64,000 bases of DNA from Phenylobacterium sp. (GCF_019636135.1 NZ_JAHBYD010000027.1:1-64000); one strand, 5' to 3'. Counted from the stretch's first letter, positions 36,730-46,038 are shown. The notes: generated from the sequence alone by a model not told the origin. Numbers and translations: made by a program.

Positions 36730-36843
36730 GGGCCGTCCGAGGCCGCTGGCCGCCGTCCCCGCAACTCACAGGGCCTGTGGACGGTCCGGCGCGCCTTGGG
36801 ACGGCCTGGGTGCGGCCAGGGGATTGTCAAAGGATCGTCAAGG

Positions 36844-36852
36844 TTTTCCACG
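36844..36852 (+). promoter_or_regulatory. DnaA-box-like site 2
   Basis: TTTTCCACG differs from TTATCCACA at positions 3 and 9. It follows a GTCAAAGGATCGTCAAGG direct-repeat-like stretch. Weak box; binding is inferred. Confidence 0.4.
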
Positions 36853-36971
36853 CGGCCCACCGGCCCAACCGCTCCTTCTCCTGCCCTCATTCAGATTCTT
36901 CCTTTTTTGAAGAGAGGACGGGCGGGCAGGGAGAGCTTGAGCCGTGGGGCCGGGCAGGCTTTAAGGCTTCC

Positions 36972-38021
36972 ATGAGCGAGACGCCCCGCCTTCTTCGCGT
37001 GCTGTCCGGCGAGACCCTGGATCGCCCGCCCGTGTGGTTCATGCGCCAGGCCGGCCGGTCGCTTCCAGAGTACCGGGCGCTTCGCAGCCGGGCGAAGGAC
37101 TTCATGGACTTGGCCTTCAATCCCGAGATGGCGGCCGAGGTCACGCTGCAGCCGGTGCGCCGCTTCCCCATGGACGCGGCCATCGTCTTCTCCGACATCC
37201 TGGTGATCCCGCTGGCGCTGGGCCAGGACGTCTGGTTCGAGGCCGGCGAGGGGCCGCGCATGGGCGCGCTCCCGCCGATCGAACAGCTCCGCGACGCCGT
37301 CGAGGGCTCGACCGCCCGGCTGGCCAACGTCGGCGAGACCCTGGCCCGCGTCCGCGCCGAGCTGGAGCCCGAGCGCGCCCTGATCGGATTCGCCGGCGCG
37401 CCGTGGACGGTGGCCACCTACATGCTGGAAGGCCGCGGCTCCCAGCGCGAGGCGGCCCGCGCCTACGCCTACCGGCATCCGGAGAAGCTCGACGCCCTGC
37501 TCGACGTGCTGGTCGACGCCACGGCCCGCTACCTCATCATGCAGGCCCGCGCGGGCGCCCAGGTGCTGAAGCTGTTCGAGAGCTGGGCTGAGAACCTGGC
37601 CGAGGACGTCTTCGAGCGGATCGTCGTCGGCCCGCACGCCCGCATCATCGCCCAGGTCCGCGCCGCCGGCGTCGACGCCCCCTTCATCGGCTTCCCGCGC
37701 GGCTGCGGCGCCCTGGTGGAGAGCTACGCCGCCAGGGTCCCGGTGAACGCCGTCGCCCTCGACACCCAGGCCTCCGCGGCCATGGGCCGGCGGATCCAGG
37801 CGGGCGGCCGCGCCATCCAGGGCGCGCTCGACAACCTGCTGCTGGCCACCGGCGGCCCGGCGCTGGACGCCCGCGTGGAGCAACTGCTCGAACAGTGGTC
37901 CGGCGGTCCCTACATCTTCAACCTCGGCCACGGCGTCATGCCCGACACGCCCATCGACCACATCGCCCGCGTGGTCGAACGCGTCACCGGCAAGCCCGCG
38001 AACGCCCTGGCGGCCGAGTGA
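36972..38021 (+). CDS. hemE: Uroporphyrinogen decarboxylase
   Basis: About 349 residues from ATG 36972 (MSETPRLLRVLSGE). It removes four carboxyl groups from uroporphyrinogen III in haem synthesis. Motifs: PPVWFMRQAGRSLPEYR near the N-terminus, FSDILVIP with the catalytic Asp, GFAGAPWTVATYMLEG and FNLGHGVMPDTP. An in-frame extension upstream of the ATG runs into the origin and is not coding. A TTAA half-site sits 8-11 nt before the start, consistent with the CtrA-linked hemE promoters described at the Caulobacter origin. Confidence 0.97.
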   Translation: MSETPRLLRVLSGETLDRPPVWFMRQAGRSLPEYRALRSRAKDFMDLAFNPEMAAEVTLQPVRRFPMDAAIVFSDILVIPLALGQDVWFEAGEGPRMGALPPIEQLRDAVEGSTARLANVGETLARVRAELEPERALIGFAGAPWTVATYMLEGRGSQREAARAYAYRHPEKLDALLDVLVDATARYLIMQARAGAQVLKLFESWAENLAEDVFERIVVGPHARIIAQVRAAGVDAPFIGFPRGCGALVESYAARVPVNAVALDTQASAAMGRRIQAGGRAIQGALDNLLLATGGPALDARVEQLLEQWSGGPYIFNLGHGVMPDTPIDHIARVVERVTGKPANALAAE

Positions 38022-38030
38022 CGGCGGCCG

Positions 38031-38147
38031 ACCGCGAAGCGGTGGAGGGGGCGCTGCGAGCGGCAAGGCGGATCGTCCGACCCGCGCACGGCCCCGACGC
38101 CCCCTCCACCACTTCGTGGTCCCCCTCCCCCGCTGCGCAGGGGAGGT
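38031..38147. repeat. CCCTCCACC-type palindromic repeat
   Basis: A 13-bp pair GGTGGAGGGGGCG (38041-38053) and CGCCCCCTCCACC (38098-38110), followed by the sub-hairpin CCCC-GCTGCGCA-GGGG and GAGGTT. It fills the hemE-hemH gap, and its terminal GGGGAGGTTCGGGAG places purine-rich, Shine-Dalgarno-like sequence right before hemH. Confidence 0.8.
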
Positions 38148-38154
38148 TCGGGAG

Positions 38155-39183
38155 ATGACCCGCCTCGCCGTCGTCCTCTTCAACCTCGGCGGCCCCGACG
38201 GCCCCGCGGCCGTGCGGCCGTTCCTGTTCAACCTCTTCCGCGACCCGGCGATCATCCAACTGCCCGCCGTCGCGCGCTATCCCCTGGCCGCCGCCATCGC
38301 CGCCGGCCGCACGAAGACCGCCCGGGCCAACTACGCGGTCATGGGCGGCGCCTCGCCCCTGCTGCCCGAGACCCGCGCTCAGGCCGGGGCGCTGGAGGCC
38401 AGGCTCCGCGACGCCGGCCACGACGCCCGCGTCTTCGTCGCCATGCGCTACTGGAAGCCCTTCGCCGCCGAGACGGCGCGGGCGGTCGCCGCCTTCACGC
38501 CCGACGAGATCGTGCTGCTGCCGCTCTATCCGCAGTATTCGACCACCACGACCGGCTCGTCCCTGAAGGACTGGCGCTCCGTCTACAGGGGCCCCGGCCG
38601 CACCCGCGCCGTGGGCTGCTACCCCACCGCCGATGGCCTCATCGAGGCGCACGCCGCCGAGATCCGCCGCCTGTACGAAGCCGCCGGCCGCCCCGCGGAC
38701 CTGCGCCTGCTCTTCTCCGCCCACGGATTGCCGCAGAAGGTGGTCGACGCCGGCGACCCCTACCAGGCGCAGGTCGAGGCGACCGCCGCCGCCATCGCTG
38801 CGCGCCTGCCCGAGCTTCCGGACTGGCAGGTCTGCTACCAGAGCCGCGTCGGCCGCCTCGTCTGGCTGGGGCCTTCGACCGAGGAAGCGATCCACGCCGC
38901 GGCGCACGACGGCAAGGGCGTGCTGATCTCGCCCATCGCCTTCGTCTCCGAACACGTCGAGACCCTGGTGGAACTCGACCACGAGTACGCCGCCCTCGCC
39001 GCGCGCCTCGGCGTCGCGCCCTACCTGCGCGCCCGCACGCCGGGGACCTCGGGCGACTTCATCGAGGCGCTCGCCGAGGCCGTCGCCGCGGCGCTCGGCG
39101 AGGCCGGGACGCATCCCTTCGGCCCCTGGCGGTGTCCGGCGGGTCATGCCAAGTGTGCGTGCCGGGAACGGGAGGGCGCGTGA
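38155..39183 (+). CDS. hemH: Ferrochelatase
   Basis: About 342 residues from ATG 38155 (MTRLAVVLFNLGGPD). It inserts ferrous iron into protoporphyrin IX. Motifs: LFNLGGPDGPAAVRPFL, YPQYSTTTTGSS, LLFSAHGLPQKVVDAGDPY with the catalytic His, WLGPSTEEAI and ISPIAFVSEHVETLVELD. The C-terminus ends with three clustered cysteines (CPAGHAKCAC). Caulobacter ferrochelatase is reported to hold a [2Fe-2S] cluster, so these may be ligands, though this is not proven by the sequence. The stop is adjacent to hemJ. Confidence 0.96.
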   Translation: MTRLAVVLFNLGGPDGPAAVRPFLFNLFRDPAIIQLPAVARYPLAAAIAAGRTKTARANYAVMGGASPLLPETRAQAGALEARLRDAGHDARVFVAMRYWKPFAAETARAVAAFTPDEIVLLPLYPQYSTTTTGSSLKDWRSVYRGPGRTRAVGCYPTADGLIEAHAAEIRRLYEAAGRPADLRLLFSAHGLPQKVVDAGDPYQAQVEATAAAIAARLPELPDWQVCYQSRVGRLVWLGPSTEEAIHAAAHDGKGVLISPIAFVSEHVETLVELDHEYAALAARLGVAPYLRARTPGTSGDFIEALAEAVAAALGEAGTHPFGPWRCPAGHAKCACREREGA

Positions 39184-39184
39184 G

Positions 39185-39661
39185 ATGGGTTGGCCGGATT
39201 TCCTCAGCTACGACCTGCTGCGCGGCCTGCACATCATCGCGGTGATCGCCTGGATGGCCGGGATGATGTACCTGCCCCGCCTCTTCGCCTACCACACCGA
39301 GACCGCCCCGCCCGGCAGCGCGTTCGACGCCCACTTCAAGGTGTGGGAGGTGAAACTGCTGCGGATCATCATCAATCCGGCGATGGGGCTGACCTGGGCC
39401 CTCGGCGTCACCCTCATCCTCTGGCACGTCTACGCCGCGAAGGAGGGCTGGGGCTTCCTCGCCCAGCCGTGGATGGTGGTGAAGCTGGCGGTGGTGATCG
39501 CGCTCTCGGGCTGGCACGGCTTCCTGTCGGGCGCGCGCCGCAGGATCGCCGCCGGCGAGCGGCCCCGGACCGCGAGGTTCTGGCGCGCCACCAACGAGAT
39601 CCCGTTCCTCCTGGCCATCGTCGCCGTCCTCGCCGTCACCCTCCAGTTCGGCCAGCGCTGA
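39185..39661 (+). CDS. hemJ: Protoporphyrinogen IX oxidase HemJ
   Basis: About 158 residues from ATG 39185 (MGWPDFLSYDLL). An integral membrane enzyme with four helices (about 8-28, 52-75, 87-105 and 128-150). RGLHIIAVIAWMAGMMYLPRLF contains the conserved His and RLF; EVKLLRIIINPAMGLTWALG and WMVVKLAVVIALSGWHG are family motifs, with His that may bind haem. It starts one nucleotide after hemH, so hemE-hemH-hemJ supply three late steps of haem synthesis next to the origin. Confidence 0.95.
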   Translation: MGWPDFLSYDLLRGLHIIAVIAWMAGMMYLPRLFAYHTETAPPGSAFDAHFKVWEVKLLRIIINPAMGLTWALGVTLILWHVYAAKEGWGFLAQPWMVVKLAVVIALSGWHGFLSGARRRIAAGERPRTARFWRATNEIPFLLAIVAVLAVTLQFGQR

Positions 39662-39692
39662 CCGCCGTCATTCCCTCCTCCCGCGGCGCGAT

Positions 39693-39846
39693 TGTCATCC
39701 CGGTTTTGGCGAAGCCAAAGACCGGGACCCAACCGTCCGGTGCGTCGATGGTTGGAGGCCGGCCCCGACCGTCGAGGCCAGGCCGCCACCTCAGAGCACC
39801 GGTGGGTTGGGTCCCGGTCTTCGCCTGCGGCGAAACCGGGATGACA
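39693..39846. repeat. TGTCATCCCGG-type palindromic repeat, copy C
   Basis: Sub-hairpins are TTTGGC-GAA-GCCAAA left and TTCGCC-TGC-GGCGAA right. Core: GCGTCGATGGTTGG left, CAGAGCACCGG right (same order as copy A). Two further broken arm ends (GGGATGACAG, GCGATGACAAACGG) follow to 39889. Confidence 0.83.
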
Positions 39847-39889
39847 GCGCAAACCGGGATGACAGTAGGGGCGAAACCGCGATGACAAA

Positions 39890-40185
39890 CGGAGGAAGGG
39901 AGCGAGGAACCCGGACCCCTTGAAGACGCCCCGCGCCAACCCCACGTCTTGACCTCGAGGCGCGGACATGGTTCCCCTCGGCCCACGCGTCGGCCTCCGG
40001 CGCGCCCCGCCTTTCACCGGCCCCGCTGGCCCCCGATACCAAGAGATCGGTCGCCCGGACCCGCCGGTTCCCACGAGAAGACCAAAACGGCGCCCCCTTC
40101 CTCCTTGAAGGACGTCGGCGCCCACAGACCGACCAGACCGCACCCGGACTCCGTCCCGGGGCGCGAAAATGCAAAGTGAATCCAG
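39890..40185. other. rho upstream region, no gene seen
   Basis: About 300 bp of C-rich sequence without a supported gene lies before rho. C-rich, structure-poor stretches suit Rho binding, and rho genes in other bacteria are autoregulated in their leader, so this may be a self-attenuation leader. No defined motif was found. Confidence 0.35.
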
Positions 40186-41625
<1,440 letters not shown>

Positions 41626-41824
41626 CACCTCCTCTCCACTCGCATACCGGCGTGTCCCCAGCGCCGAAAAAGCCGAACAAAATCAAAGGCCGAAAACCAA
41701 ATTGCCCCTGTGGCGAATTGCGCGCCGCCGGACGCATACCGCTGCGCCTCCCCGCGCCTGAGACGCCGGCGCGGCAACGCCGCCAGGCCCTACGCCCGGT
41801 AGCGCCAGGCCATACCCCCGCTGA

Positions 41825-41840
41825 TGTTTCACGTGAAACA
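41825..41840. promoter_or_regulatory. parS: parS site 1 (perfect)
   Basis: TGTTTCACGTGAAACA is an exact match to the 16-bp chromosomal parS palindrome bound by ParB. It lies about 5.1 kb from the CtrA box in the origin, downstream of rho. It is repeated in near-identical context 360 bp further on. Confidence 0.95.
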
Positions 41841-41925
41841 CCCCACCCCAAAACCTCGCCATCCCGGTTTCGCCCACGCCCGTCATCCCGATCCAACACC
41901 TGTCATCCCGGTTTTCGCCAACGCC

Positions 41926-42171
41926 TGTCATCCCGGTTTCGCCGTCAGGCGAAGACCGGGACCCAACCTTCCGGTGCTCTGAGCCTGAACTCCGACCCCA
42001 GCCGTCCGGGCCGCCCCTCGCCATCGACGCACCCGATGGTTGGGTCCCGGTCTTTGGCCTGTGGCCAAAACCGGGATGACAGCCGTGCTTGAGATGACAG
42101 CCGTGGTCGAGATGACAGCGGTGGGATCGTGATGACAGCCGTAGGATCGGTATGACAGCCGCTGGATCGTA
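41926..42171. repeat. TGTCATCCCGG-type repeat, copy D, with tandem tail
   Basis: The palindrome is 41926-42081, with sub-hairpins TTCGCC-GTCA-GGCGAA and TTTGGCC-TGT-GGCCAAA. Tail units of 18-20 bp beginning ATGACAGCCG follow to 42171 (starts at 42076, 42094, 42112, 42132, 42152). Sequence between parS 1 and the palindrome contains further truncated arms. Confidence 0.85.
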
Positions 42172-42184
42172 GCTACCGCCAGGA

Positions 42185-42200
42185 TGTTTCACGTGAAACA
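42185..42200. promoter_or_regulatory. parS: parS site 2 (perfect)
   Basis: A second exact TGTTTCACGTGAAACA, exactly 360 bp after site 1 and followed by the same CCCCACCCC and by the same repeat type. The pair looks like a tandem duplication of a parS-plus-repeat module. Confidence 0.95.
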
Positions 42201-42254
42201 CCCCACCCCGCAGCTACCCCGCTCACAGATTGTCATCCTGGTTTCGCCCACGCC

Positions 42255-42500
42255 TGTCATCCCGGTTTCGCCGTCAGGCGAAGACCGGGACCCAACCTTC
42301 CGGTGCTCTGAGCCTGAACTCCGGCCCCGACCGTCCGGGCCGCCCCTCACCATCGACGCACCCGACGGTTGGGTCCCGGTCTTTGGCTTCGCCAAAACCG
42401 GGATGACAGCCGTGGTTGAGATGACAGCCGTGGGATCGAGATGACAGTCGTGGGATCGAGATGACAGCCGTGGGATCAAGATGACAGCCGCACGCGAAAC
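42255..42500. repeat. TGTCATCCCGG-type repeat, copy E, with 20-bp tandem tail
   Basis: The palindrome is 42255-42408, with sub-hairpins TTCGCC-GTCA-GGCGAA and TTTGGC-TTC-GCCAAA. The tail has units ATGACAGCCGTGGGATCGAG at a 20-bp period (42421, 42441, 42461, 42481), after an 18-bp first unit at 42403. The 899-bp gap 41626-42524 holds no gene. Confidence 0.85.
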
Positions 42501-42524
42501 CGGGATGACGGCGCGTGGGGCGGC

Positions 42525-43493
42525 CTACGGGATCAACAAGCTCGCGCCCACCGTCGCGCGGCCCTCCAGCGCCTCATGCGCCTGGCGCGCGTCGGCCAGG
42601 GGGAACGTCTGCCCGACCTCGATCCTGATCTTCCCCGACGCCACCATGTCGAACACCGCCGCCGCGCTCTCGGCCAGTTCCTCCGGCGTCGCCACATAGT
42701 CGAACAGGGTCGGGCGGGTCAGGTAGAGCGAGCCCCCCGCCGCCAGCCGGGCGGGCGGGAAGGGCGGCACGGGCCCCGACGCGTTGCCGAAGCTCACGAA
42801 CAGGCCCCGGCGCGCCAGGCTGCCCAGCGTGCCCTCGAAGGTGTCCTTGCCCACCGAGTCGTAGGCCACCGGCACGCCCTTGCCGCCGGTGATCCGCTTC
42901 ACCTCGGCGGCCACGTCCTGCTCGCGGTAGAGGATGACGTGGTCGGCGCCCAGGGCGCGCGCCCTGGCGGCCTTCGCCTCGGACCCGACGGTGGCGATCA
43001 CCTCGGCGCCGATCGCCTTCAGCCACTGGGTCATGATCTGGCCCACGCCGCCCACCGCCGCATGCACCAGCACCGTCTCGCCCGCCTTCACCGGATAGGT
43101 GCGGCGCACGAAGGCCTCGGTGGTCATGCCCTTCAGCAGGATCGCGGCGGCCGTGCGGCTGTCGATCCCGTCGGGCAGCTTCACCAGCCGGTCGGCCGGC
43201 ACGCAGTTGGCCTGGGCATAGGCCCCGAAGCCGCCCGAGTAGGCGACGCGGTCGCCGACCTTCACCGCCGTCACGCCCTCGCCGACCGCGTCCACCACGC
43301 CCGCCGCCTCGCCGCCCGGGATGCAGGGCAGTTTCACGGGGTAGAGGCCCGTGCGGTGGTAGGTGTCGATGAAGTTGACGCCGGTCGCCTCGTGGCGCAC
43401 CCGCGCCTGGCCGGGCCTGGGCTCGGGAGCGGGTACGTCGACGACCTCGAGCACCTCGGGGCCGCCGGTCCTGGTGAATTGTACGGCGCGCAT
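42525..43493 (-). CDS. NADPH:quinone oxidoreductase (zinc-less MDR family)
   Basis: A 322-residue medium-chain dehydrogenase/reductase resembling zeta-crystallin/Qor. The N-terminal GroES-like domain (VRHEATGVNFIDTYHRTGLYP, GGEAAGVVDAVGEGV) lacks the catalytic zinc cysteines. The Rossmann domain has VHAAVGGVGQIMTQWLKAIGA and SFGNASGPVPPF. It probably reduces quinones or enones with NADPH. The ATG overlaps the stop of the dienelactone hydrolase gene by one base (TGATG), so the two form an operon. Confidence 0.93.
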   Translation of the reverse strand: MRAVQFTRTGGPEVLEVVDVPAPEPRPGQARVRHEATGVNFIDTYHRTGLYPVKLPCIPGGEAAGVVDAVGEGVTAVKVGDRVAYSGGFGAYAQANCVPADRLVKLPDGIDSRTAAAILLKGMTTEAFVRRTYPVKAGETVLVHAAVGGVGQIMTQWLKAIGAEVIATVGSEAKAARARALGADHVILYREQDVAAEVKRITGGKGVPVAYDSVGKDTFEGTLGSLARRGLFVSFGNASGPVPPFPPARLAAGGSLYLTRPTLFDYVATPEELAESAAAVFDMVASGKIRIEVGQTFPLADARQAHEALEGRATVGASLLIP

Positions 43494-44188
43494 CAGCCGA
43501 TCGTCCTTCCGAAGAATTGCAGGGTGCGGCCGCCCGCCAGCCTGGCGTCGGCCGCGTCATAGTGCTCGCCGCCCTCGCGCGCGAAGGCGTGGTCGCGGCC
43601 CGGATAGCTGTGGATCTCCACGCTCGGGTGGTCCTTCAGCGCCTGCCTGATGATCGCCTGGGCCGTCGGGGGCACGAAGCCGTCCGCCTCGGCGATGTGC
43701 AGCATCAGGGGCCGGGTCAGCTTCTCGGCCTCGCCCACCACGCTCTCGATGCCCACGCCGTAATAGCCCACGGCCGCGTCCACGTCGGTGCGGGTCGCGG
43801 CCAGGAAGGCCAGCCGGCCGCCCAGGCAGAAGCCCACGCAGCCCACCTTGTCGTTGCTCTGCGCGTCGGCGCGGATCTTCGTGATGGTCGCCTGGATGTC
43901 CTTCACGCCGGCGTCCACGTCGAAGGCGTTGAACAGCGCGAACGCCTTGTCCCACTCGGCCTTGGACTTGTCGGTGATGTCGACGCCCGGCTCGATCCGC
44001 CAGAAGAGGTCGGGGCAGATCGCCAGGTAGCCCTGGGCCGCCAGCCCGTCGGTGATGTCGCGCATCACCTGGTTCACGCCGAAGATCTCCTGGATCACGA
44101 CCACGGCCGGGGCCTTGTCGGCCTTGGGGCGCGCCACATAGGCGGCGAACGCGCCGTCGGGGGTGGTGATGCTGATGTGTTCGCCCAT
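43493..44188 (-). CDS. Dienelactone hydrolase family protein
   Basis: A 231-residue alpha/beta hydrolase. Catalytic triad candidates are the Cys in GCVGFCLGGRLAFL, the Asp in IAEADGFVPP and the His in YPGRDHAFAR. VVVIQEIFGVNQVMRDITDG is the oxyanion-side motif typical of the family. Substrates are lactones or related esters; the true one is unknown. It precedes the quinone oxidoreductase in a two-gene operon. Confidence 0.92.
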   Translation of the reverse strand: MGEHISITTPDGAFAAYVARPKADKAPAVVVIQEIFGVNQVMRDITDGLAAQGYLAICPDLFWRIEPGVDITDKSKAEWDKAFALFNAFDVDAGVKDIQATITKIRADAQSNDKVGCVGFCLGGRLAFLAATRTDVDAAVGYYGVGIESVVGEAEKLTRPLMLHIAEADGFVPPTAQAIIRQALKDHPSVEIHSYPGRDHAFAREGGEHYDAADARLAGGRTLQFFGRTIG

Positions 44189-44287
44189 GTCCGTCCATCC
44201 TCTTACGCTTGTCGTGGCCCGCGCCTACTAGCTTACAACGGCGGGGCGCCGCCATATGGGCGTCCACGATAGGGAAGGCCAGACGTC

Positions 44288-44518
44288 ATGAAGATGACCA
44301 TCGAGGTGGACTGCTCGCCGGAAGAGGCCCGCCGCTTCCTGGGCCTGCCGGACGTGAGCGCGCTGAACGAGCACCTCGTGTCCGAGATGAGCAAGCGGAT
44401 CGACGCCAACATCAACATGCTCAATCCCGAGGAGTTCATGAAGAACTGGATGAGCTTCGGGACCGGCGCGCAGGAGCAGTTCCGCAGGTTCATGGACGCC
44501 GCAACGACCCGGAAATGA
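44288..44518 (+). CDS. DUF6489 family small protein
   Basis: A 76-residue protein starting MKMTIEVDCSPEEARRFLGL. The family is alphaproteobacterial and of unknown role; the DCSPEEARRFLGLPDV block and the helical C-terminus with MNPE/KNWM-like residues are its pattern. It is AT-normal and not a shadow. The stop overlaps the mnmE ATG (ATGA), and it is a frequent neighbour of mnmE in this group, so a linked role in tRNA modification is possible but unproven. Confidence 0.83.
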   Translation: MKMTIEVDCSPEEARRFLGLPDVSALNEHLVSEMSKRIDANINMLNPEEFMKNWMSFGTGAQEQFRRFMDAATTRK

Positions 44519-45852
44519 CCGACACCATCTACGCGCCGGCTACGGCCGCGGGCCGGGCGGCCGTCGCGGTGGTGCGCCTGTCGGGTCCGGCCGTGCGCTC
44601 GGCGTTGCGCGAGCTGGCCGGCGCCGTGCCCGAGCCCCGGGTCGCGACGCTGAGGGTGCTGCGCGACCAGGCGGGCGAGCTCATCGACCAGGCCCTGGTC
44701 CTCTATTTCCAGGCCCCCAACAGCTACACCGGCGAGGACGTCGCCGAATTGCAGGTCCACGGCGGGCCGGCGGTGATGGGCGCCCTGGTCGCCGCCCTGG
44801 CCGAGCTGGACCTGCGCCTCGCCGAGCCCGGCGAGTTCACCCGCCGCGCCTTCCAGCACGGCAAGCTGGACCTCGCCCAGGCCGAGGGCGTCGCCGACCT
44901 GGTCGATGCCGAGACCGAGGCCCAGCGCCGTCAGGCCCTGGAGCAGCTCGGCGGCCGGCTCTCCGACGTGCAGGCGCGCTGGAGCGAGGCGCTGATCGAG
45001 GCGTTGGCCATGCTGGAGGCCGCGGTCGACTTCCCGGACGAGGAGGTCCCGGCCGACGTCGCCGCCCGCGCCCGGCCCGCGCTGGAGCGCCTCACCGCCG
45101 AGCTGGAGCTGGCCGCGGCCGACGCCGAGCGCGGCGAGCGGGTGCGCGAGGGCTACCGGATCGCCCTGATCGGCGCGCCCAACGCCGGCAAGTCGACCCT
45201 GCTGAACGCCCTGGCCGGCCGCGACGCCGCCATCGTCACCGCCACCCCGGGGACCACGCGCGACATCATCGAGGTCCCCATGGTGCTGGCCGGCTACAAG
45301 GTCCTGCTGGCCGACACGGCGGGCCTGCGCGAGACCGGCGACGAGATCGAGGCCGAGGGGGTGCGCCGCGCCCGCGCCTGGGCCGCCGGCGCCGACCTGC
45401 GGCTCTGGCTGGTGGACGGATCGGGCGGCGAGACGACGGGCGCGCCCATGGAGCTGCGTCCCGACGACCTCTGCGTCATCACCAAGCGCGACCTGCCGAC
45501 GGGCCAGGCGGGCGCCTGGGCCGCGGCGCAGGCGCGGCGGCTCGGCCTGGGCTCGGCCGAGTTCACCGCCCGGGGGCCGGGCGACGTGGCCTGGCTGCGT
45601 TCGACCCTGGAGGAGCGCGTGATCGAGGCCCTCGCCGGCGCCGAGCCCCCCGCCGCCACCCGCCTGCGCCACCAGGAACTGCTCGCCGAGGCCGCCGACC
45701 GCCTGCGCAGCGCGCTCCGCCACGACGAACACCTGGAGTTGGCCGCCGAGGACGTCCGCCTCGCCGCCCGCGCGCTCGACCGCATCACCGGCCGCATCGA
45801 CCCCGAGGATGTCCTGGGCCGCATCTTCTCCACCTTCTGCATCGGCAAGTGA
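44515..45852 (+). CDS. mnmE: tRNA modification GTPase MnmE
   Basis: About 445 residues from ATG 44515 (MTDTIYAPATAAGRAAVAVV). With MnmG it places the cmnm5 group on wobble uridine of tRNAs. The N-terminal tetrahydrofolate-binding domain is followed by a helical domain and a G domain: P-loop GAPNAGKSTLL (about 220-230), G2/G3 TPGTTRDII and DTAGLRE, NKxD-like TKRD. The C-terminal CIGK motif with catalytic Cys is intact. It overlaps the DUF6489 gene. A repeat and parS separate it from mnmG. Confidence 0.97.
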   Translation: MTDTIYAPATAAGRAAVAVVRLSGPAVRSALRELAGAVPEPRVATLRVLRDQAGELIDQALVLYFQAPNSYTGEDVAELQVHGGPAVMGALVAALAELDLRLAEPGEFTRRAFQHGKLDLAQAEGVADLVDAETEAQRRQALEQLGGRLSDVQARWSEALIEALAMLEAAVDFPDEEVPADVAARARPALERLTAELELAAADAERGERVREGYRIALIGAPNAGKSTLLNALAGRDAAIVTATPGTTRDIIEVPMVLAGYKVLLADTAGLRETGDEIEAEGVRRARAWAAGADLRLWLVDGSGGETTGAPMELRPDDLCVITKRDLPTGQAGAWAAAQARRLGLGSAEFTARGPGDVAWLRSTLEERVIEALAGAEPPAATRLRHQELLAEAADRLRSALRHDEHLELAAEDVRLAARALDRITGRIDPEDVLGRIFSTFCIGK

Positions 45853-45854
45853 AA

Positions 45855-45994
45855 TCCCTCCCCTTCATGGGGAGGGACAGGCCGCGAAGCGGCCAGGGTG
45901 GGGAAGTGTGGTGCGTGAACCCTGAGGTCGGGGATGACCCAGGTCTCCCCACCCGTCTCGCTTCGCTCGCCACCCTCCCCATGAAGGGGAGGGA
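45855..45994. repeat. TCCCTCCCC-type palindromic repeat before parS 3
   Basis: Left arm TCCCTCCCCTTCATGGGGAG with sub-hairpin GGCCGC-GAA-GCGGCC; right arm CTCCCCATGAAGGGGAGGGA. It is 140 bp, within the mnmE-mnmG gap, and ends 10 bp before parS 3. Confidence 0.85.
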
Positions 45995-46004
45995 TGTGCG
46001 CCAC

Positions 46005-46020
46005 TGTTTCACGTGAAACA
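46005..46020. promoter_or_regulatory. parS: parS site 3 (perfect)
   Basis: TGTTTCACGTGAAACA again, 18 bp before the mnmG start. This is about 2.6 kb from parA and 9.3 kb from the origin. Confidence 0.95.
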
Positions 46021-46038
46021 TCGCGCCTTTTCCCCTAT

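Larger units (their letters stand above)
36476..36971. other. Candidate chromosome replication origin (oriC/Cori-like)
   Basis: No gene is seen between divergent ppsR and hemE. In Caulobacter the origin lies between these two genes. Here the region contains one perfect CtrA box, two DnaA-box-like 9-mers with two mismatches each (36507-36515; 36844-36852), three GANTC methylation sites (36511, 36720, 36894), and a relatively AT-rich tract (about 36888-36912, TTCAGATTCTTCCTTTTTTG). All of the origin-proximal operons read away from it. Fewer CtrA sites are visible than the five known in Caulobacter crescentus. Boundaries are inferred. Confidence 0.8.

Noticed and set aside
41683..42444. Small frames with FHVKH and GTQPSG residues after rho
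   Set aside because: They are translations of parS (FHVKH) and of the TGTCATCCCGG repeats. The same peptides recur wherever the repeats do.
41825..42500. CRISPR-like array (regular short repeats)
   Set aside because: The 18-20-bp units are directly tandem without unique spacers and derive from a palindrome end. No cas genes are present.
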